NCBI GenBank assembly: GCA_023436585.1 | Contig: JAEZIN010000002.1 | Location: forward strand, 1 to 64,000 | Reading direction: 5' to 3' | DNA: 64,000 bases | DNA from: Bacillota bacterium | GTDB taxonomy: Bacteria > Bacillota > Clostridia > Christensenellales > Aristaeellaceae | Position numbers and translations under genes: made by a program | In this document: positions 1-8,450 of the stretch, one piece after another | Position numbering within the stretch: position 1 is the first letter of the stretch | Layout: each line of letters begins with the position of its first letter | The notes under the pieces: model-generated | Told to the model about the DNA's origin: nothing | The model's input: the letters and a program-made list of their open reading frames with translations, nothing else | Databases searched by the model: none

Positions 1-90
1 GCTTCCGCTGGCACTGCTCGTTTCGCCAGCCTCCTTCACCTCGCCTTTTTCCCCCACTGGGGGCGGCTTCGGCTACGGAGCCTCCGATTA
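1..90. repeat. Partial copy of dispersed repeat family R2
   Basis: This stretch matches the reverse complement of about 42690-42770 (shared core GCACTGCTCGTTTCGCCAGC) and, in the same orientation, 37420-37500. The family also appears near 28.7, 33.85 and 47.9 kb. The copy is probably cut by the window edge. It runs directly into a second repeat type (R1). Confidence 0.75.
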
Positions 91-91
91 T

Positions 92-240
92 AGATCGCAA
101 ACCAGCGACATGTGCGGTGGTTTGCGCGGGAATTTCGAAGAAATTCCTTCCTTGCCCGAGCAAACGGCCGCAAAATGGCGTAGCCTTTTTGCAGTGAGCG
201 AGGGTAAAGCTCAACAAAGTGGCGACAGCCACTTTGTTGA
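92..240. repeat. Dispersed repeat R1, copy A
   Basis: About 130 bases are nearly identical to the reverse complement of 18380-18512, including CAGCGACATGTGCGGTGG, AATTTCGAAGAAATTCC and GAGCAAACGGCCGCAAAATG. It ends in a strong hairpin (CAACAAAGTGGC..GCCACTTTGTTG, 212-239). The small open frame across it is a by-product of the DNA repeat. It lies beyond the 3' end of the LysM gene. Confidence 0.8.
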
Positions 241-246
241 TACGCT

Positions 247-281
247 GAAAGAGGCCATCCAAATATGGATGACCTCTTTGC
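247..281 (-). terminator. Stem-loop after the LysM gene
   Basis: AAAGAGGCCATCC and GGATGACCTCTTT pair with one mismatch around a six-base loop. It lies just downstream of the minus-strand LysM gene. The U-tract is short, so termination is probable, not certain. Confidence 0.5.
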
Positions 282-299
282 TTATACCCTTACCAAGTA

Positions 300-1328
300 T
301 CACTTTCCTGCCGCGATCAATATGTTCGCAAGATGCTGCTTCACATAGGCTTGAGACACTGACTCGCCGTGGCTTTTGCTGTTGTGCAAATACAAGTCAA
401 AGTGTCCGTCCACGTCATTGCTGACCGTATCATAAGAGTGCGGCATGCCCGAAAGTGACGCCGCAAAGTTGATGCCTTTGTGGAAAATGACCACAGGGCG
501 GGGAGTCCAGCTCCATTTGGAAAACAGCTTTTTCATCTTTGCAGTCTCATCGGCTGTCAGCGGCTCAACATCCGAGTGGTTGGCGCCGCCCATCATCTTC
601 AACTTTATTTGCAGCCCGGTTGCAACGTCTGTCACAATAAAAACGTCGTTTCGCTTGATGAGGTATTTCCCATCCAAGAACCAATCCACAATCTTGCCAA
701 CTCTCATGGGGGATGAGCTTTCCCCCGGCGTCACGGCAAAGTTTCTGGGCGCATAACCATTGATGGCTGCTTTTTGCCCGGCATTGAGCCATTCGCCGGA
801 ATCCATATAATTGTACTTCATGATGGTTTCAATCGTCGTATTGAATTTCTTGGCGATACCGCCCAAGGTATCCCCTGATTTAACGATATATGTTACGGAT
901 GGCCAGCTTGTAACGGCCTTTGAAGGTGATTTGGGCTCCGTCGCGGATGGGGTTGTGCCCGTTGATTTGGACGGTATAAATAAGACCTGATCAGCATAAA
1001 TGGTATCGCTTTTCAGATTGTTTCGGGTTTTCAGCTTTTCAACAGTGGTTGAATGCCTTGAGGCGATCAGCGAAAGGGTATCGCCTTTTTTTACGATATA
1101 TTTGGTAGCTGGCGAAACAATAAGCTGCTGCCCCGCGTAGATGGTATCTGATTGAAGCGAATTGTACTGTTTCAATTGCTCGACAGTCACGCCATGTGCT
1201 TTGGCTATCTTTGACAGCCAATCGCCGGCTTTTACGGTGTAGGTTGTGGCTGCCAAGGATTGTGAGACGGGAGCTATAAACAACAGGACGCCAACAATCA
1301 TTGCCGAAATAGGCCTGCTCGACTTCAT
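300..1328 (-). CDS. Secreted protein with three LysM domains
   Basis: This 342-residue exported protein should bind peptidoglycan. Residues 1-26 form a signal peptide ending in ...SQSLA. Three LysM repeats follow at about 29-72, 76-119 and 146-190, each with the YxVKxGDxL..IA core; a Ser/Thr/Pro-rich linker (120-143) separates the second and third. The last ~130 residues (from about 210) form a separate domain that I do not recognise. It contains two short histidine-bearing stretches (FHKGINFAASLSGMPHSYD and DGHFDLYLHNSKSHG). No NlpC/P60, amidase or L,D-transpeptidase motif is visible. The ATG at 1328 follows GGAGG with good spacing. The gene stands alone. LysM recognition is firm; the enzymatic role is unknown. 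Confidence 0.85.
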   Translation of the reverse strand: MKSSRPISAMIVGVLLFIAPVSQSLAATTYTVKAGDWLSKIAKAHGVTVEQLKQYNSLQSDTIYAGQQLIVSPATKYIVKKGDTLSLIASRHSTTVEKLKTRNNLKSDTIYADQVLFIPSKSTGTTPSATEPKSPSKAVTSWPSVTYIVKSGDTLGGIAKKFNTTIETIMKYNYMDSGEWLNAGQKAAINGYAPRNFAVTPGESSSPMRVGKIVDWFLDGKYLIKRNDVFIVTDVATGLQIKLKMMGGANHSDVEPLTADETAKMKKLFSKWSWTPRPVVIFHKGINFAASLSGMPHSYDTVSNDVDGHFDLYLHNSKSHGESVSQAYVKQHLANILIAAGK

Positions 1329-1469
1329 CGTTTGTTCCTCCGATTATTAATTTTCTGTTTCTTTTCTATTACACAATACACCAATCCGCGCCATTTTTCT
1401 ATGTACAATATTTTCCAGTCTTTTTTTCTGTCTATATTGGAGCAGTTTATTGTAACTTAGCAATCAAAT

Positions 1470-1516
1470 ACAAAGTCCGCAAAACGGCCAACAGCCGATT
1501 CGCGGACTTTACTTTT
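1470..1516. terminator. Stem-loop between LysM and M28 genes
   Basis: AAAGTCCGC at 1472 pairs with GCGGACTTT at about 1503, and an inner CGGCC/GGCTG-like pairing extends the stem. It lies downstream of the minus-strand M28 gene. The rest of 1329-1731 is AT-rich and shows no gene. Confidence 0.45.
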
Positions 1517-1731
1517 GTGCCTTTCGCTTCCCTTACGCATACTGTTACAAGCAAATGCAAAATCACCGCTGCATTATACCCATATCGTCAGATAAAGATA
1601 TTTCTTTCTTGTCATCTCTTTTGTTTTGAAGTAAATGAGCCTGCACATCAACCATGCTGTTCATATACCGTGCCCTATATCGGATTCCGTCAGATTCTTC
1701 TAATAAGATGGAAAGAGAAATCAAAATTCTC

Positions 1732-2864
1732 TTATTCACTCATTTCGTATGAATCATAAGGTTCAAGAATCAGCGCAGAAAGAAATGGTGAATACAATCG
1801 AAAGTGTTCGAGTGAACGACCCGGGTAGTATTTTTTCATGGTCTCCAATGTATCATATTCTGTGTTCATTATGATCCCTCCATCCCCCACATTGGGGTCG
1901 CCAACATCCGTATAACCGATGTAAGCAATTTCTGGATAATTCGATGCTGAATACCAGTTGGTTGCCTCAAAATAGATGTATGGGATTTCCCGCAATAAGA
2001 ACGGCACATGGTCACTTGCAGGAAGCGTCGTCGGAGAATAAGCGAGCAGCCTGTCATCAACCGTATTTTCAGGAGCAGGGTTCTCGGGTGTCCACGGATT
2101 TGTGAACAAACCCTTTTCATCAAGCGCAGGCCCCGAACCATGTTCCGCGAAGTATCCATCAAGTTCTTCGGGACCGTAAACGTTATAATTCAGTTCCTTT
2201 GCCTTTTGACAGGCGTATTCATATGCCTCCAACTGGGAGATTATCTTGGTCTCCGCGTCTTGGCAACCACCGTAAATGTTGCAGTAATCTCCAAATGCTA
2301 TGGCATCGATATTGATCATATATAAAACGGATGCCGCTTGCTCTTCTGACATTTGGTTAACGAAGGTCTCAGAACCATATAAGCCCTTTTCTTCTGCATC
2401 AAAGAACACATAATACGTAGTAACCGGGAGTGTTTTTCCCTGGAGTCCACATGCCGTGGACAGCAATAATGCAATCCCAGATCCATTATCTCCGACTCCG
2501 TCGCCATCATAATGGGTGCCAATTATCATTGTATGTTCCGAATCCGTACCGTCACTTTTAGAATAATATTCTTTCTCCAATCGCCTTCAACATGCTGCAG
2601 GGTGATCTGCTGCTCCAAATAGCCCGCATCGAGAAGTTCATCTACGATCCATTTGCGCGCATCGTCGTGATTAGAATCAACACCGGAACGGTTCGGCAGA
2701 TATGTGCCGATATATTCAAAATTAGCCTGAGCCTGTTCGGAATAATCATTCTGTGCGTATGACTCAATTGGAGCATGGTCTCCAGGAAATTGCATTCTGC
2801 CACCGGTTGTCAAAAACATAAAGAATGACAAGTATATTACTATCAGTTCTTTCTTCAAAATCAA
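1732..2864 (-). pseudogene. Secreted M28-family metallopeptidase, frameshifted
   Basis: The gene would encode a ~376-residue secreted zinc aminopeptidase, but it is split between two frames. The upstream part (2864 down to 2526) has a signal peptide and a prodomain-like region ending in ...DWRKNIILK. The downstream part (1732 to about 2580) carries the metal ligands of M28 peptidases: GTHYDGDGVGDNGSG (His, Asp), FFDAEEKG (Glu-Glu), NIDAIAFGD (Asp) and ASDHVPF (His). Restoring one A in the AAAA run at 2556-2559 joins ...NIILK to SDGTDSEHTMIIGTHYD, the expected family sequence. All ligands survive, so this is either a recent lesion or a sequencing/assembly indel. The run is not a canonical slippery heptamer, so programmed frameshifting is unlikely. 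Confidence 0.8.
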
Positions 2865-2965
2865 ATACCTCTATTCATCAAGACAAAAACAACCATACTT
2901 GAATGTCACATAGCCTTACCATTTCTGTATCTATGGCTCTTTTATTTTCCAGCGTTTTCGTGCTC

Positions 2966-4108
2966 TTATTTCTCAACCCTTGAAAGCAATACCACCGTCT
3001 CCACATGCTCGGTATGCGGAAACAGGTCTACCGGCTGTATGGCCCGGACCTTGTATCCCTTTTCGTGCAGATACTTTAGGTCCCGGCTTTGGGTTTCCAC
3101 ATTGCAGGAAATGTATACAACCTTCGCAGGGGAAAGCGCGCACAGCGCGGCCAGGAATTCCTCAGTACTGCCGGCTCGGGGCGGGTCCATGAAGACCACA
3201 CCGGCAGTCTTGCCTTCCTCCGCCATTTTCAGCATCACCCGGCCGGCGTCGCCCTTTACAAAGACCGCGTTTTCAATGCCGTTAACCTGCGCGTTGCGGT
3301 TGGCGTCGTTTATGGCGGAAGGGTTGATCTCGATGCCGATGGCCTGCAGGCAGGACTTGGCGGCCACCAATGTCAGCGTGCCGATGCCGCAGTAGGCGTC
3401 GATCACCGTTTCGCTGCCATTAAGTTCCGCCAGGCGGATGGCTTCCTGATACAGCACCTCAGTTTGGGCGGTGTTTACCTGATAAAACGACCGGGGGGAT
3501 ATAAAAAAGCGGAGGCCGCACAGCGTATCCTCAATAAAGCCCGGACCATACAGCACATGTTCTACAAAGCCCAGCACGGCGCTCGTTTGCCGGGGATTGA
3601 TGTTTTGAACTACGGAGGTAATGCCGGGATATCTTTCAAGGAGCCTTTTTACGAAATCCTCCCGATTGGGGAAGTGCGCGTTTGATGTCACCAGCACCAC
3701 AAGGATCTGGCCCGTGTAATGGCCGCGTCTGACCAGCGCGTGACGGAAGAGCCCCGTTCCCCTGTCCTCGTCAAAAATGCTCAGGCCGCATTCCAAAACA
3801 GTTTCCCGAACCGCCCGCAGCACATCGTCCGTTTGCGGCGCGTGGAGCAGGCACTCCTCCACCGGCACCACCTTGTGGGTACCCTCCCGGTAGATGCCCG
3901 AAACAAGACGCCCGCCTTGCATGGCAAAGGTGGCGATGGCCTTGTTGCGGTAGCGGAAGGGATCCGCCATGCCCAATATGGACCGCGGCTTGTTAAAGGT
4001 GGACAGGTGCTTTTTGCAAAACGCCTGCTTCTTTTTCAATTGCTCCGGGTAGGCAAGCTGTAGATGGGGGCAGCCGCCGCAGCCCATTTCCTTAGTCCGG
4101 CAGGTCAT
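2966..4108 (-). CDS. 23S rRNA/tRNA (uracil-5-)-methyltransferase, RlmCD/TrmA family
   Basis: This 380-residue SAM-dependent enzyme makes 5-methyluridine in RNA. The N-terminus has the Fe-S cysteine pattern (C3 and CGGCP at 10-14). The SAM domain has DAYCGIGTLTL and the MDPPRAG motif, and the catalytic cysteine sits in VYISCNVETQSRDL. The C-terminus shows the usual HTEHVETVVLL. There is no N-terminal TRAM domain, so the protein is shorter than RumA/RlmD and closer to the compact clostridial forms. AGGAGG precedes the ATG at 4108. The family is certain; the exact target (23S U747/U1939 or tRNA U54) cannot be read from sequence. Confidence 0.92.
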   Translation of the reverse strand: MTCRTKEMGCGGCPHLQLAYPEQLKKKQAFCKKHLSTFNKPRSILGMADPFRYRNKAIATFAMQGGRLVSGIYREGTHKVVPVEECLLHAPQTDDVLRAVRETVLECGLSIFDEDRGTGLFRHALVRRGHYTGQILVVLVTSNAHFPNREDFVKRLLERYPGITSVVQNINPRQTSAVLGFVEHVLYGPGFIEDTLCGLRFFISPRSFYQVNTAQTEVLYQEAIRLAELNGSETVIDAYCGIGTLTLVAAKSCLQAIGIEINPSAINDANRNAQVNGIENAVFVKGDAGRVMLKMAEEGKTAGVVFMDPPRAGSTEEFLAALCALSPAKVVYISCNVETQSRDLKYLHEKGYKVRAIQPVDLFPHTEHVETVVLLSRVEK

Positions 4109-4234
4109 GGCGCTCCTCCTGACAGTAGCCTGTATTGGTTATTCAAAGCTTTTTAATGAAGCCAGATTATTCTACCATGCCCGGGCAGCTTTGTAAAAGG
4201 CAGGGGGACAACGCTTGTCGCGCCTTGGTGCGCA

Positions 4235-4263
4235 TTGCCAGGAAAGCATCATCGGTATATAAT
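4235..4263 (+). promoter_or_regulatory. Sigma-A promoter of the pyroglutamyl peptidase gene
   Basis: TTGCCA (4235-4240) and TATAAT (4258-4263) are 17 bases apart and lie just upstream of the GGAGGGG site and ATG at 4286. Confidence 0.75.
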
Positions 4264-4285
4264 CTCAGCCATGGAGGGGATATGT

Positions 4286-4906
4286 ATGCGCATTCTGCTG
4301 ACCGCCTTTACACCCTTTGGCGGGGAGACGGTGAACCCGGCCCTACAAGCTGTGGAGCTTTTGCCCGGAAGCATCGAAGGGATCGAACTCATGAAGCTGA
4401 CGGTGCCCACCGTGTTCGGCAAGGCCGCCGAAGCGGTGGCAGAATCCATGCGTTCCTTAAAGCCCCAGGCGGTGGTATGCGTGGGCCAGGCCGGGGGCCG
4501 CAAAGCCATCACCCCGGAGCGCGTGGCCATCAATATGGAGGATGCCGACATCCCCGACAACGAAGGAAATCAACCTTGCGACAAGCCGGTCATCCCTGGC
4601 GGCCCCGCGGCCTATTTTGCCACGCTGCCCAACAAGGCCATGGTGCAAGCCATACAGGATGCAGGGCTTCCGGCAGCAATATCCAACACCGCCGGCACGT
4701 TTGTCTGCAATCATTTGATGTACTCTGTGCTGCACCTGATAAAAAAAGAAATGACCGGCACGCTGGGCGGCTTTATCCATGTCCCATATCTAACTGAGCA
4801 GGCTGGAAAAAAGCCCGAGCCCGCCTTCGGCATGGAGCTTTCCGATATCGTCCGTGGACTTCACGCGGCTCTTTCCGCCGTGGCAAAATCACTGCTTGAA
4901 CAGTAA
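4286..4906 (+). CDS. pcp: Pyroglutamyl-peptidase I
   Basis: This 206-residue cytoplasmic cysteine peptidase removes N-terminal pyroglutamate. It starts MRILLTAFTPFGGETVNP, the family signature. The catalytic triad is visible: Glu in PERVAIN, Cys in NTAGTFVCNHLMY, and His in GFIHVPYL. The ATG at 4286 is chosen because GGAGGGGA lies 5 bases upstream; upstream in-frame starts fall inside the promoter. It is a single-gene unit divergent from the methyltransferase. Confidence 0.95.
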   Translation: MRILLTAFTPFGGETVNPALQAVELLPGSIEGIELMKLTVPTVFGKAAEAVAESMRSLKPQAVVCVGQAGGRKAITPERVAINMEDADIPDNEGNQPCDKPVIPGGPAAYFATLPNKAMVQAIQDAGLPAAISNTAGTFVCNHLMYSVLHLIKKEMTGTLGGFIHVPYLTEQAGKKPEPAFGMELSDIVRGLHAALSAVAKSLLEQ

Positions 4907-4959
4907 CCCAACGCCTGGGCCTTATTTATATAATTATAAAAGTTTTTGGAGGTAGGGTA

Positions 4960-4995
4960 CGGGAAGGGGGATTTTTTCAAAAATCCCCTTTCCCG
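4960..4995. repeat. Dispersed stem-loop element (family T), copy 1
   Basis: A near-perfect hairpin of CGGGAAGGGGGATTTTTTC type with a CAAAAATCCCCTTTCCCG arm, preceded by AGTTTTTGGAGGTAGGGTAC. Related copies lie at 19379, 34792, 38425 and 47823. It sits between the convergent pcp and CapA-like genes, so it probably terminates both. Confidence 0.75.
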
Positions 4996-5019
4996 TCTAT
5001 TTACGTCCCTCTCTCCCCG

Positions 5020-6087
5020 TCACTCCGCCATTTCGCCGTTCACAAAGTCTACGCTGCCGGTTATGATAAACGATTCGGGCAGGTTTTGCATGCCCTTTGC
5101 CTCGCGTTTGAAGACGAGCTTTTTGAGCATTGCCTGACGTTCCTTTTCCTCCGTCAGTTCATAGGGGCGAAAATCCCCCGAGCCCTGGGTGCGGCAGGGG
5201 ATGACGGTGAAATTCTCAAGAACCGGCCCGTTCTCTGTCAGGTTGTAGCGGAGCTGGAAGATGCCCGTATCCCGGTCGGCCCTGCCCATGGTGCCAAAGG
5301 TGAAGTTGCCCAGGCTGTAGAAGATGGGCTTGCCTTTGTAAAGGTGCACCGGCTGCAAGATGTGCGGGTGATGGCCGTACAGCACATCGGCACCGGAATC
5401 AATGATTTTCTTGGCATAGGAATACTGGCCGCTGTTGGGTGTGGGATGCAGCTCGCGCCCCCAGTGCAGGCTGGCGATGACGATATCACAGCCCTGGCTT
5501 TTCAAATCCCTGATTCTTTTTGCAATCCTGTCCACATCGCTGTTTTGCGGATACGTAAAGCCCACAAAGCCGATTTTGATCCCCTTCGCTTCATAAACGA
5601 GGACCTTGTCCACCATGTTGGCGCTGCCGGGATTGATGGTGCCAAAACGGGGGATGCCAGCATCGTCCAGGGTTTTCATGCTTTCGTCATAGCCGGCCTT
5701 CATAAAATCGAAGCTGTGGTTGTTGGCGGTGTTCACCACATCCACGCCGGATTCCAGCAGCACGCCTACATACTTGGGATCGGCGATCAGGTTCATATCC
5801 TTGGCGGCCTGCTTCTTCTGGGTGGTAAGCACCACCTCCAGGTTGGCCACGGTTATATCGTCTTTGTCCAGATACGGGCGCACAAGGGAAAAGGGCCATT
5901 CAAACCCTTTCTTGTCCACCGTTTTGGCGTAACCCTTATCATAATTCCTGGTACGGTAGGAATCGCCTATGCTGCAGTCCCCCAGAAAGGATATGGTCAG
6001 GGTTTCCTCAGCCGCCGCTTCGCAAAGAGCCGGCACAGCCAAGCTTATGAGCAGCACAGCAATAAGGAGAAGCACGGCCTTTTTCAT
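5020..6087 (-). CDS. Secreted CapA-family (metallophosphoesterase-like) protein
   Basis: The 355-residue product has a signal peptide ending near ALCEA, then a CapA/PGA_cap domain: TISFLGDCSIGD, VANLEVVLT, TANNHSFDF, VIASLHWGRE and LYGHHPHILQP. These Asp/Asn/His motifs are the metal-binding set of the calcineurin-like fold. CapA proteins act in poly-gamma-glutamate capsule synthesis, but no pgsB or pgsC homologue is nearby, so a more general envelope role is possible. I chose the ATG at 6087 (MKKAVLLL) over the one at 6111 because AAAGGGA sits 8 bases before it and the product then begins with a standard signal sequence. Confidence 0.88.
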   Translation of the reverse strand: MKKAVLLLIAVLLISLAVPALCEAAAEETLTISFLGDCSIGDSYRTRNYDKGYAKTVDKKGFEWPFSLVRPYLDKDDITVANLEVVLTTQKKQAAKDMNLIADPKYVGVLLESGVDVVNTANNHSFDFMKAGYDESMKTLDDAGIPRFGTINPGSANMVDKVLVYEAKGIKIGFVGFTYPQNSDVDRIAKRIRDLKSQGCDIVIASLHWGRELHPTPNSGQYSYAKKIIDSGADVLYGHHPHILQPVHLYKGKPIFYSLGNFTFGTMGRADRDTGIFQLRYNLTENGPVLENFTVIPCRTQGSGDFRPYELTEEKERQAMLKKLVFKREAKGMQNLPESFIITGSVDFVNGEMAE

Positions 6088-6213
6088 GACAATAATCCCT
6101 TTCCGGTTCATGTATACCTGTTATTGTAGCGGTGCAATAGGGCGCTGTCAACGTTTCCCTGCCCGTATATTCCAAATCCCGCTCATACGGTCTAAAAATT
6201 CCCATTTCCGCCC

Positions 6214-6242
6214 TTGTTTCTAAAAATAGCTTATGCTATACT
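6214..6242 (+). promoter_or_regulatory. Sigma-A promoter of the MFS exporter transcript
   Basis: TTGTTT (6214-6219), a 17-base spacer, then TATACT (6237-6242). Transcription would begin near 6249 and give a leader of about 170 bases before the MFS start. Confidence 0.65.
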
Positions 6243-6283
6243 GCATCCGGTTCTGATAAAAAATAAACGAGGCTGATTTTTGT

Positions 6284-6322
6284 ATGCCCAACTGCGCTGT
6301 ATCAGCTCCATGCATGGTCTGA
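6284..6322 (+). CDS. Possible 12-residue leader peptide of the MFS gene
   Basis: ATG at 6284 opens MPNCAVSAPCMV, ending at TGA 6320-6322. The ribosome site is weak (GAGG about 12 bases upstream). The last codons overlap the 5' arm of the hairpin at 6305-6346, so translation would melt it. This is the layout of drug-exporter attenuators, but the peptide itself is inferred. Confidence 0.4.
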   Translation: MPNCAVSAPCMV

Positions 6323-6364
6323 TCCCGGACGGGATTTGCATGGAGCGGTGACTATCACCCGTCC
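6305..6364 (+). promoter_or_regulatory. Two mutually exclusive hairpins in the MFS leader
   Basis: GCTCCATGCA (6305-6314) pairs perfectly with TGCATGGAGC (6337-6346). GGACGGG (6327-6333) pairs perfectly with CCCGTCC (6358-6364). The second helix cannot coexist with the first without a pseudoknot. No U-tract follows, so control would be translational or on elongation. Confidence 0.5.
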
Positions 6365-6419
6365 GAATCAGGCTTTGCATCCAAACCATTTCACAAAAAT
6401 GATTTGAAGGAGCAAAGCC

Positions 6420-7715
6420 ATGAAAGCATTCCAAAAATTTTCCGGCATGGGGAAATTCATGATCCTCTGGGCCGGCCAGTCCGTATCCGCGCTGGGCAGC
6501 GCCATGACCAATTTCGCTCTTATCCTGTGGGCGTATGGCAGGCAAGGCACGGCCAGCAGCATCACGCTGCTGTCGTTTTTCACATATCTTCCCTCGATCC
6601 TGTTTTGCTTTGTGGCCGGCACGCTGGCCGACAAGTGGGACAAGAAACGCATCATGCTCCTAAGCGACCTGGTAGCCGCCATGGGCACGGTGACGGTCTT
6701 TATACTGTACGCCTCCGGCAATTTGGTGCTATGGCACCTATACATTGTCAACTTCGCGTTAAGCTGCATGAACGCCTTCCAGTGCCCGGCCTCCTATGTG
6801 GCGCTAAGCTTGCTGGTCCCCAAGGATAAATATGTACGGGCCAGCGGCCTGCAGGTGTTTTCCAGCTCCCTGGTGACGGTGGTGACCCCCGCGCTGGCTA
6901 CGGCGGTCATGGCGCTGGGCGGCCTTCAAACGGTGCTTGTCATCGACCTTGCCACCTTCGCCTTCGCCTTCTTCCCGCTGGCTTTCTTCATCCGCATCCC
7001 CGCGGTGCCTTATAAAGAAGAAATCAAGGAAAGGTTCTGGAAAAGCTGCCTGCAGGGGTATGGCTTTATAAAGAAGAACGGTCCAATCCTGAAAATGATC
7101 CTCTTCTTTGCCTTTATCAACCTGCTGGCGTATATGACCGGGTTCGGTATTTTGCCGGCCATGATATTAAAGCGTTCCGGCGACAGCCGGGCCGCGCTGT
7201 CCATGGTCTCCTCGGCGGTGGGCCTGGGCACGCTGGCGGGCAGCATCCTGGTCACGTTTTTAAAACCGGCCAAGAATCGCACGAAGGTGATTTTCGGCGC
7301 CTGCGCCATATCGTTTTTGCTGTGCGATATTCTGTGGGCGCTGGGCAGGAATGTGACGGTCTGGGTGTTCGCTGCTTTTGTGGGCAACCTGCCCCTCCCC
7401 TTCCTGAACGCCAACCTTTCCACCGTTATGCGCACCAAGGTCCCCACAGAGCTGCAGGGCAGGGTGTTCTCCACCCGCGATACGATCCAGTACTGCACGA
7501 TCCCCCTGGGCCTTTTCCTGGGCGGATACCTGGCCGACAGCGTGTTCGAACCCTTCATGGCCGGCAGCTCCGGCCTGTCCCAGCTCCTATCCCAATTGGT
7601 TGGCTCCGGCGGCGGCGCGGGCATGGCGGTGATGTTCCTGATAACAGGCGTCATCGGCCTCACTTCCAGCCTTTTGAGCCTGAAAAGCGCGTCCATGCGC
7701 AGCCTGGATTCGTAA
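6420..7715 (+). CDS. MFS transporter, MefA-like (DHA3) drug exporter type
   Basis: This 431-residue integral membrane protein has about 12 hydrophobic segments. The family loop motif between helices 2 and 3 is present (GTLADKWDKKRIMLL). The start MKAFQKFSGMGKFMILWAGQ and overall pattern are those of macrolide-efflux-like proton antiporters. AAGGAG lies 5 bases before the ATG. The structured leader with a tiny ORF fits a drug-inducible exporter. The substrate cannot be told. An intrinsic terminator follows. Confidence 0.85.
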   Translation: MKAFQKFSGMGKFMILWAGQSVSALGSAMTNFALILWAYGRQGTASSITLLSFFTYLPSILFCFVAGTLADKWDKKRIMLLSDLVAAMGTVTVFILYASGNLVLWHLYIVNFALSCMNAFQCPASYVALSLLVPKDKYVRASGLQVFSSSLVTVVTPALATAVMALGGLQTVLVIDLATFAFAFFPLAFFIRIPAVPYKEEIKERFWKSCLQGYGFIKKNGPILKMILFFAFINLLAYMTGFGILPAMILKRSGDSRAALSMVSSAVGLGTLAGSILVTFLKPAKNRTKVIFGACAISFLLCDILWALGRNVTVWVFAAFVGNLPLPFLNANLSTVMRTKVPTELQGRVFSTRDTIQYCTIPLGLFLGGYLADSVFEPFMAGSSGLSQLLSQLVGSGGGAGMAVMFLITGVIGLTSSLLSLKSASMRSLDS

Positions 7716-7728
7716 TTTTCGATTATAG

Positions 7729-7765
7729 CAAAAAGGCGGCCCGATTGTGCGGGCCGCCTTTTTGA
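7729..7765. terminator. Bidirectional intrinsic terminator
   Basis: AAAAAGGCGGCCCG and CGGGCCGCCTTTTT form a perfect hairpin between convergent genes, with A-run and T-run on opposite sides. Confidence 0.9.
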
Positions 7766-7784
7766 TAGATGATATCCCTGCATG

Positions 7785-8408
7785 TTACCGGATAAAGTTC
7801 GTCCAAACCCGCTTTTCCCGCTCCGGCAGCTTTACTCCTGCCTGCTTCCCGGCCTCGATGCACTTTAGCAGCCACGCCATATTCAGGCCCAGGGTGCGCA
7901 TGACCTGCATACCCTCCAGGTCTTTTTGCACTTCCTCCGGATTGCTGCCGTGAACCATGGCCCAGTACTGGGAGCCTACCACCATCATGTTGGAGATGGT
8001 CAGGTACTTGAGCATCTGATCCAGCGCGGCGGTGGTGCCGGCCCTGCGGGCGGATACGACACAGGCGCCGGGCTTGTTTTTGAAGCAGTCGCCTGCAAAA
8101 AACAGCCGGTCCATAAAAGCAATCATCGAACCCGCGCCGGAGGCGTAATACACCGGGGAGCCGAAAATGAAGGCATCGGCCTGCTCGGCTTTTTCCAGCA
8201 CACGGTTCACCAGGTCGTCGTCAAACACGCAGCGGTCGGGGCCGGTAAAGCAATGGCCGCAGGCGGTGCATCCCTGGATGGGCTTTGACCCGATATGAAT
8301 GATCTCCGTTTCCATGCCCTCCTGAAGGAGGGTTTTTTCCACTTCATGAAGAGCCGTGAAGGTACAGCCGTTTTTGTGGGGGCTTCCGTTGATGAGCAAG
8401 ACTTTCAT
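7785..8408 (-). CDS. Flavodoxin-like NAD(P)H-dependent FMN oxidoreductase
   Basis: The 207-residue product has the NADPH-dependent FMN reductase fold: MKVLLINGSPHKNGCTFTAL is the FMN phosphate loop and GSPVYYASGAGSMIAFMDR the second flavin-binding loop. A cysteine cluster (CTACGHCFTGPDRCVFDDD) is typical of the iron-sulfur flavoprotein-like subgroup. I chose the ATG at 8408 because GGAGGGCA precedes it; the upstream in-frame start adds a non-conserved ten residues. It lies downstream of the flavodiiron gene and may share its transcript, so a role in electron supply is plausible but inferred. Confidence 0.85.
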   Translation of the reverse strand: MKVLLINGSPHKNGCTFTALHEVEKTLLQEGMETEIIHIGSKPIQGCTACGHCFTGPDRCVFDDDLVNRVLEKAEQADAFIFGSPVYYASGAGSMIAFMDRLFFAGDCFKNKPGACVVSARRAGTTAALDQMLKYLTISNMMVVGSQYWAMVHGSNPEEVQKDLEGMQVMRTLGLNMAWLLKCIEAGKQAGVKLPEREKRVWTNFIR

Positions 8409-8450
8409 GGCATTGCCCTCCTTGCAGATGGATCGCATATGCCTATTCTA

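Noticed and set aside
110..424. Apparent small gene starting MCGGLRGNFEEIP, with a similar frame near 18.5 kb
   Set aside because: The shared peptide reflects the R1 DNA repeat. The frames diverge at once outside the repeat and lack convincing ribosome sites.
2540..2600. Programmed -1 frameshift in the M28 gene
   Set aside because: The A4 run is not part of an X-XXY-YYZ heptamer, no stimulatory structure is obvious, and M28 peptidases are not known to use recoding.
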